48,768 bases of DNA from an uncultured Bacteroidales bacterium (lineage in GTDB: Bacteria; Bacteroidota; Bacteroidia; Bacteroidales; UBA932), in contig CAMHIP010000004.1 of the NCBI GenBank assembly GCA_946185205.1, positions 1 to 48,768 on the forward strand. Reading direction: 5' to 3'. The notes under the pieces are model-generated. The model was given only the letters and a program-made list of their open reading frames with translations, ran no database searches and had not been told where the DNA came from. Of this stretch, positions 44,293 to 48,768 are shown piece after piece (positions within the stretch are counted from its first letter, which is position 1; each line of letters opens with the position of its first letter). Made by a program: the position numbers and the translations under genes.

Positions 44293-45336
44293 CTATTTGT
44301 TGAGGAACATTTGGTATTTGGATATCTCTTCTTGTAGGACTTCCTGACTGATTCCCGCCTCCGGATGAAAAACCTCCGTCCGGAGTTTCCCGGCGGGGGC
44401 GGACCAGTTGCCGACGACTTGGCCGTCCAGGAGGATGACGGGCCAGAAGTTGCCGGTGCTGTTGTGGGCGCGGTGGGTGTGGTCGGGGTGGAGGGCGATG
44501 TGGCGGCTTTTGTATCCGATGAGGTATTCGTCGTAGGAGGGCAGGAGGGTGACGGTGCCACTGCGGAAGCCGCGGGTGCGGCTGTCCTGGTGGCGGAAGA
44601 AGCGGAGGCCTTTCCAGCGCTCTTCGATGAGTTCGCTTTGGATGGCGTCCATCCCGGATTTGCAGTCGCTGATGTTCAGCCCGGTCCACCACACGAAGTC
44701 TTCCAGGGTGGCGGGGCCGTGGCTGCGGATATATTTTCGCGCAAGCAGGGCCAGGGCTTCGTCCCGGGGGATGGGGTTCTGCCTGGGAAGTTTGTCCTCC
44801 ACCAGGGCGTAGCTGGGTTTCATCGGGAAAAGGTCCCCGCTGCACAGCAGCCCCGAATACTCGGCCAGACGGATGTGGTAGGAGAGCCGCTGCTCGTCCA
44901 TGGCGATGCCTTTCTCTTGCACCGCTTTGGCAAAATCGGCCTTCAGGGCGATACGGTTTTGGGAGAGGTAGTCGCTGAAGATCTGCTGGATGGCCTCCTG
45001 TTCCGCCTGCGGAATGCTCACGCCGTTGGAATGCATCCAGCCGGTCATGCCGCGCAGGGCATTGACACGGCAAAGTTCCAGCATCCAGCGCCAGTCCTCT
45101 CCGGCCACCAGCTGCCAGGTGGTGCGGAAAAGGTGGCCGCGGACCATCCTGCCCGCATTGTAATCCTGCTCAAAGGCCTTTGCCGACGGCTTCCGGGTCC
45201 GCATCCCCACGGCCCAGCGCATCATCCGGTATTCCTGCGCCTGCATGGCGCCCATCCACTCCACCACATCGTAGGGCGAGGAGAACTGCGGGCAGATGAG
45301 CTGCTGGCTCAGAAGGCGTTGGGAGATAGGATTCAT
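44293..45336 (-). CDS. Winged-helix DNA-binding protein, HTH_42 / AlkZ-like DNA glycosylase family
   Basis: LICPQFSSPYDVVEWMGAMQAQEYRMMRWAVGMR; HLFRTTWQLVAGEDWRWML; LLPSYDEYLIGYKSR signature. Confidence 0.82.
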   Translation of the reverse strand: MNPISQRLLSQQLICPQFSSPYDVVEWMGAMQAQEYRMMRWAVGMRTRKPSAKAFEQDYNAGRMVRGHLFRTTWQLVAGEDWRWMLELCRVNALRGMTGWMHSNGVSIPQAEQEAIQQIFSDYLSQNRIALKADFAKAVQEKGIAMDEQRLSYHIRLAEYSGLLCSGDLFPMKPSYALVEDKLPRQNPIPRDEALALLARKYIRSHGPATLEDFVWWTGLNISDCKSGMDAIQSELIEERWKGLRFFRHQDSRTRGFRSGTVTLLPSYDEYLIGYKSRHIALHPDHTHRAHNSTGNFWPVILLDGQVVGNWSAPAGKLRTEVFHPEAGISQEVLQEEISKYQMFLNK

Positions 45337-45347
45337 GGGCGGTGGCG

Positions 45348-45437
45348 TCAGATGCTGCGAATCAAGTCATCGATGTTACCCACCACTTCGGGCTGGTAGG
45401 GGTTCCTCCAGCTGGAGGCGACGTAGTTTTTTGCCAT
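45348..45437 (-). pseudogene. Truncated 29-aa ORF, N-terminal remnant of a 'YVASSWRNPYQPEVV' protein
   Basis: ATG at 45437: MAKNYVASSWRNPYQPEVVGNIDDLIRSI*. The first ~19 residues look like the start of a larger conserved family, then diverge and stop. Confidence 0.5.
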
Positions 45438-45562
45438 TGTCCTGGTAGATATTGAAATACTCGCTTGGAAGCTAAGGCCCCAAAGTTACGATTTTTTTCA
45501 GAGCGGCCCAACGCCGTCCCTGCTTTCACGGTGCCCCGTGCGCCGCGAAAGGTAAAAATGCG

Positions 45563-45570
45563 TATCTTTG
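45563..45570 (+). promoter_or_regulatory. Putative -7 element (TATCTTTG)
   Basis: TAnnTTTG match 20 bp upstream of the DUF3810 gene start. Confidence 0.5.
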
Positions 45571-45589
45571 GCAAAGCAACAAAACTGCG

Positions 45590-46618
45590 ATGCCCATGGA
45601 AAAGTCAACCCGGCGACATCTGATTTCCGCCCTGGTGGCCGCGCTGCTGCTGGGGGTGGTGGTGCTGTGCCGCTGCAAGACGGCCTGGGCGGATGCCTAT
45701 GCGCTGTATTTCTACCCGCTGTGGTCCGCCGGGGTGTCCTGGCTGAGCGCCCGCCTGCCGGTGTCGTTGGACGAGTGGGTGGTGATCGTGGCCGTGGCCG
45801 TGGCGCTGGTGCGGCTCGTCCGCATTCGCCGGCGCTGGGCCGCCCTGCTCAGCCTGCTGCTGTGGATGACCGTCTGGTTCTACGCCGGATGGGGTCTCAA
45901 CTACTTCCGCAGCAGCGTCTTCGACCGCGCCGGGAAGCGGCCGGAGGCCTTTGAGGAGCAGAAATTCCGGCATTTCCTGGAAGATTACGCGCAGGAGCTG
46001 AACGGAAGCTACCGCCCCTTCGAAGAGCTGGACAAGCCGTCCTTCGAGCAGGAGGTCCGCCAGTACTACGCGACGCTTCCCGCCCATTGGGGGCTGGCGC
46101 AGCCCAAGCCCTGGCAGAAGCCCAAGCGCCTGTTGGCCAATCGTTTGTATTCGGCGGTCGGGGTGTCGGGCTACGTAGGCCCGTTCTGCAGCGAGATCCA
46201 GATCAACGAAGACGCGCCGCTGCGGCAGTATCCGCTTCTCTATGCGCACGAACTGGCGCACCTGCTGGGCGTGAGCAGCGAGGCGGAGGCCAATTTCTGG
46301 GCCTACCGGGCCTGCCTGGCTTCGTCCCGTCCGGAGATCCGTTACGCGGCGCACCAGTCGCTGCTGCCGTATGTGCTCGCCAATGCCCGGGCGGCGCTGG
46401 GCGAGGAGGATTTCCGGGCCTGGCGTGCGACGCTGCGGCCGGAGGTGGTGGAGGTGTACCAGTCGGAACGGGCCTACTGGCAGGAGCGCTATTCGCCCGA
46501 GATCGGGCGCGTCCATGCCTGGTTCTACGACAAGTTCCTGAAAGGCAACCGCATCGCCACCGGCTCCGCCAGTTACAACGAAGTCATCCGGCTCCTGCTG
46601 ACGCTGGGCACGGATTAA
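45590..46618 (+). CDS. DUF3810 family membrane protein with metallopeptidase-like HExxH
   Basis: N-terminal hydrophobic helices; SAVGVSGYVGPFCSEIQINEDAPLRQYPLLYAHELAHLLGVSSEAEANFWAYRAC. Confidence 0.8.
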   Translation: MPMEKSTRRHLISALVAALLLGVVVLCRCKTAWADAYALYFYPLWSAGVSWLSARLPVSLDEWVVIVAVAVALVRLVRIRRRWAALLSLLLWMTVWFYAGWGLNYFRSSVFDRAGKRPEAFEEQKFRHFLEDYAQELNGSYRPFEELDKPSFEQEVRQYYATLPAHWGLAQPKPWQKPKRLLANRLYSAVGVSGYVGPFCSEIQINEDAPLRQYPLLYAHELAHLLGVSSEAEANFWAYRACLASSRPEIRYAAHQSLLPYVLANARAALGEEDFRAWRATLRPEVVEVYQSERAYWQERYSPEIGRVHAWFYDKFLKGNRIATGSASYNEVIRLLLTLGTD

Positions 46619-48768
46619 AGGAAGCGCCCGGTGCGGCTCTCCGCGCAGGCGCGGATCTCGGACGGCGCGCCCGTCGCCACGATGCGCCCGCCTTCTTCGC
46701 CCCCGCCGGGGCCCATGTCGATGATGTAGTCCGCGCTGCGGATGATGTCGAGGTCGTGCTCGATCACGACCACGGTCGCGCCGGCGGCAATCAGGGTTCT
46801 GAATACTTGCAGCAGCGTCTGCACGTCCAGCGGATGCAGGCCGATGGAGGGCTCGTCGAATACGAACACGGTGTCGGTCTGCGTGCGTCCCATTTCGCTG
46901 GCGAGCTTGAGGCGCTGCGCCTCGCCGCCGGACAGGCTGGGCGTTTGCTCGCCGAGGGTGAGGTAGCCCAGCCCCAGGTCCTGCAGGGTCTGCAGGCGGT
47001 CGCGCACGAGCGGGAGGTCCCGGCAGAAGGCCAGGGCGCGGGTGACGTCCATGTCCATCAGCTCCGGCAGGGAAGCGGACGCGCCGGCCTTGTTGGCGTA
47101 GCGCATGCCATAGGCGGCCCTGGCGTAGCGCGAGCCGCGGCAGTCGGGGCAGGGGATGTCCACGTCCGGCAGGAACTGGACGTCCAGCGAGATGGTGCCC
47201 GTGCCGTCGCAGACAGGGCAGCGCAGGCTGCCGGTGTTGTAGGAGAAATCGCCGGCCTTGTGGCCCAGCCGGCGGGCGTCCGGGGTCTTGGCGAAGATCT
47301 TGCGGAGCTCGTCGTGCACCCCGGCGTACGTGGCCACGGTCGAGCGGACGTTGATGCCGATGGGGGTGGCGTCGATGAGCTTGCAGCGGGCGATGCCGGG
47401 CGCATCGACCTGCCGGACGTGGTCGGGCAGGGGCGCCTTCTGCGTCAGGGCCTCCAGGGCCGGTACGAGGCTTTCCAGGATCATCGTCGTCTTGCCGGAG
47501 CCGGACACGCCGGTCACGACGGTCAGGCGCCCCTTGGGGAGCTCGACCTCCAGCGGCTTTACCGTGTGGATGGCGCCGGTGGACAGGCGGATGCGCCCTT
47601 CGGCGAACAGGTCCGGCGCCGGTCCCTTCAGGGCCTGCGCGCCGTCCCGCAGGAAGGGTCCGATCCGCGAGGCCGGGTCGGCGGCGATGTCGCTGATGCT
47701 GCCCTGGGCGAGCACGCGTCCGCCGTCCGCACCCGCCGCCGGGCCCATCTCGATGAGCCAGTCGGCTTCGCGCAGGATCTGCGTGTCGTGATCCACGAGC
47801 AGGACCGTGTTGCCGTCGGCCACGAGGTCGTGCATGACGCCGTTCAGCCCCACGATGTTGGAAGGATGCAGGCCGATGGAGGGCTCGTCCAGCACATACA
47901 GCACGCCGGTCGTGCGGTTGCGTACGGCCCGGGCGAGCTGCATCCGCTGGCGCTCGCCCGTAGAGAGCGTGGAGGCGGCGCGGTCCAGGGCCAGGTAGCC
48001 CAGCCCCAGGTCCGTCAGGCGCCGGGCCGTCTCCAGGAAGGAGTCGCAGATGGACTGCGCCATCGGGCGCATCGCCTCCGGCAGGCTGCCCGGGACGCCG
48101 CGTACCCATTCCACCGCTTCGGTGAGCGTCATCTTGCAGGCGTCGGCGAGCGAAATGCCGCGCAGGCGCGGGGCGCGGGCGGCTTCGGAGAGGCGGGTGC
48201 CGCCGCAGTCGGGGCAGGGGGCCTGGCGCAGGAAGCGTTCCACGCGCTTCATCCCTTTCTCGTCCGTGACCTTCGCCAGCGCGTTCTCCACCGAATAGAC
48301 GGCGCTGTAGTAGGTGAAGTCCATCTCGGCGAAGTTGTTGGTCTTCTCGTTGCGGTAGAGGATGTGGCGTTTCTCGGCGGGGCCGTGATAGACGATTTCC
48401 TTCTCTTCCGGGGTCAGGTCCCGGAAGGGGACGTCGGTGCGCACGCCCATCTCGCGGGCGATGTCCTTCATCAGCGACCACATCAGCGAGCCCCAGGGCG
48501 CCACGGCCCCTTCGTCGATGGTCAGCGACTCGTCCGGGACCAGCTTGGACTCGTCCACGGTCCAGACGGTGCCGGTGCCGCCGCATCGGGTGCAGGCGCC
48601 CTGGCTGTTGAAGGCGAGCTCCTCCGCGCCGGGCGCGAAGAAACGGGCTCCGCACACGGGGCAGACCAGTTCCTGCTCCGCCGCCACGGCGAGCGTCGGG
48701 GGCAGGTAGTGCCCGTTGGGGCAGCGGTGGCTGGCCAGGCGCGAGAACATGAGCCGCAGGCTGTTGAG
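46615..48768 (-). CDS. UvrA-like ABC ATPase, short UvrA paralogue (N-terminus off the right edge)
   Basis: CPVCDGTGTISLDVQFLPDVDIPCPDCRGSRY; LTLGEQTPSLSGGEAQRLKLASEMGR; VVTGVSGSGKTTMI. The frame stays open upstream of the track Met (LNSLRLMFSRL), so 48750 is an internal Met. Confidence 0.88.
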   Translation of the reverse strand, partial: LNSLRLMFSRLASHRCPNGHYLPPTLAVAAEQELVCPVCGARFFAPGAEELAFNSQGACTRCGGTGTVWTVDESKLVPDESLTIDEGAVAPWGSLMWSLMKDIAREMGVRTDVPFRDLTPEEKEIVYHGPAEKRHILYRNEKTNNFAEMDFTYYSAVYSVENALAKVTDEKGMKRVERFLRQAPCPDCGGTRLSEAARAPRLRGISLADACKMTLTEAVEWVRGVPGSLPEAMRPMAQSICDSFLETARRLTDLGLGYLALDRAASTLSTGERQRMQLARAVRNRTTGVLYVLDEPSIGLHPSNIVGLNGVMHDLVADGNTVLLVDHDTQILREADWLIEMGPAAGADGGRVLAQGSISDIAADPASRIGPFLRDGAQALKGPAPDLFAEGRIRLSTGAIHTVKPLEVELPKGRLTVVTGVSGSGKTTMILESLVPALEALTQKAPLPDHVRQVDAPGIARCKLIDATPIGINVRSTVATYAGVHDELRKIFAKTPDARRLGHKAGDFSYNTGSLRCPVCDGTGTISLDVQFLPDVDIPCPDCRGSRYARAAYGMRYANKAGASASLPELMDMDVTRALAFCRDLPLVRDRLQTLQDLGLGYLTLGEQTPSLSGGEAQRLKLASEMGRTQTDTVFVFDEPSIGLHPLDVQTLLQVFRTLIAAGATVVVIEHDLDIIRSADYIIDMGPGGGEEGGRIVATGAPSEIRACAESRTGRFL

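Noticed and set aside
45605-48655. 1016-aa minus-strand ORF spanning the UvrA-like and DUF3810 genes
   Set aside because: Arg/Pro/Gly-rich out-of-frame translation of UvrA-like and antisense of DUF3810.
1-48768. CRISPR arrays, rRNA, intact transposons or phage genes
   Set aside because: No regularly spaced repeats, cas-like proteins, rRNA segments or transposase/integrase ORFs recognised.

Overview
High-GC Bacteroidales-type window that is mostly a pectin / rhamnogalacturonan-I utilisation locus. It contains a PL11-like RG lyase (truncated at the left edge and absent from the ORF track), two GH2s, three GH28s, a PL22-like oligogalacturonate lyase, a DUF6250 protein, two tandem SusC/SusD pairs, rhaM, a CE12-like esterase, GH106, a GH43-like beta-propeller and a GH88-DUF2264 fusion. 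A co-directional sugar-acid operon follows: kdgK, a LarA/DUF2088 protein, pdxB, gnd, a UxaE-like epimerase and a UxuB/UxaB-like oxidoreductase. The right end holds fabD, tRNA-Arg(CCG), an AlkZ-like HTH_42 gene, a DUF3810 gene and a UvrA-like gene running off the edge. The main unexplained signals are: (i) a ~30 bp palindromic element (GAGATTCCCGGTCAAGCCGGGAATGACGG-like) that follows the stop codons of rhaM and both susD genes, just ahead of a terminator, and also lies in frame inside two CAZyme genes in two different reading frames; (ii) a LarA-type racemase/epimerase next to gnd, a UxaE-like and a UxuB-like gene, suggesting a possible mannonate-to-gluconate shunt; (iii) two decayed fragments of one 'YVASSWRNPYQPEVV' gene flanking the AlkZ-like gene; (iv) a recurrent AACC motif just upstream of many start codons; (v) a complex repeat between the CE12-like and GH106 genes. 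All family calls come from reading the translations by eye; no database search was run.
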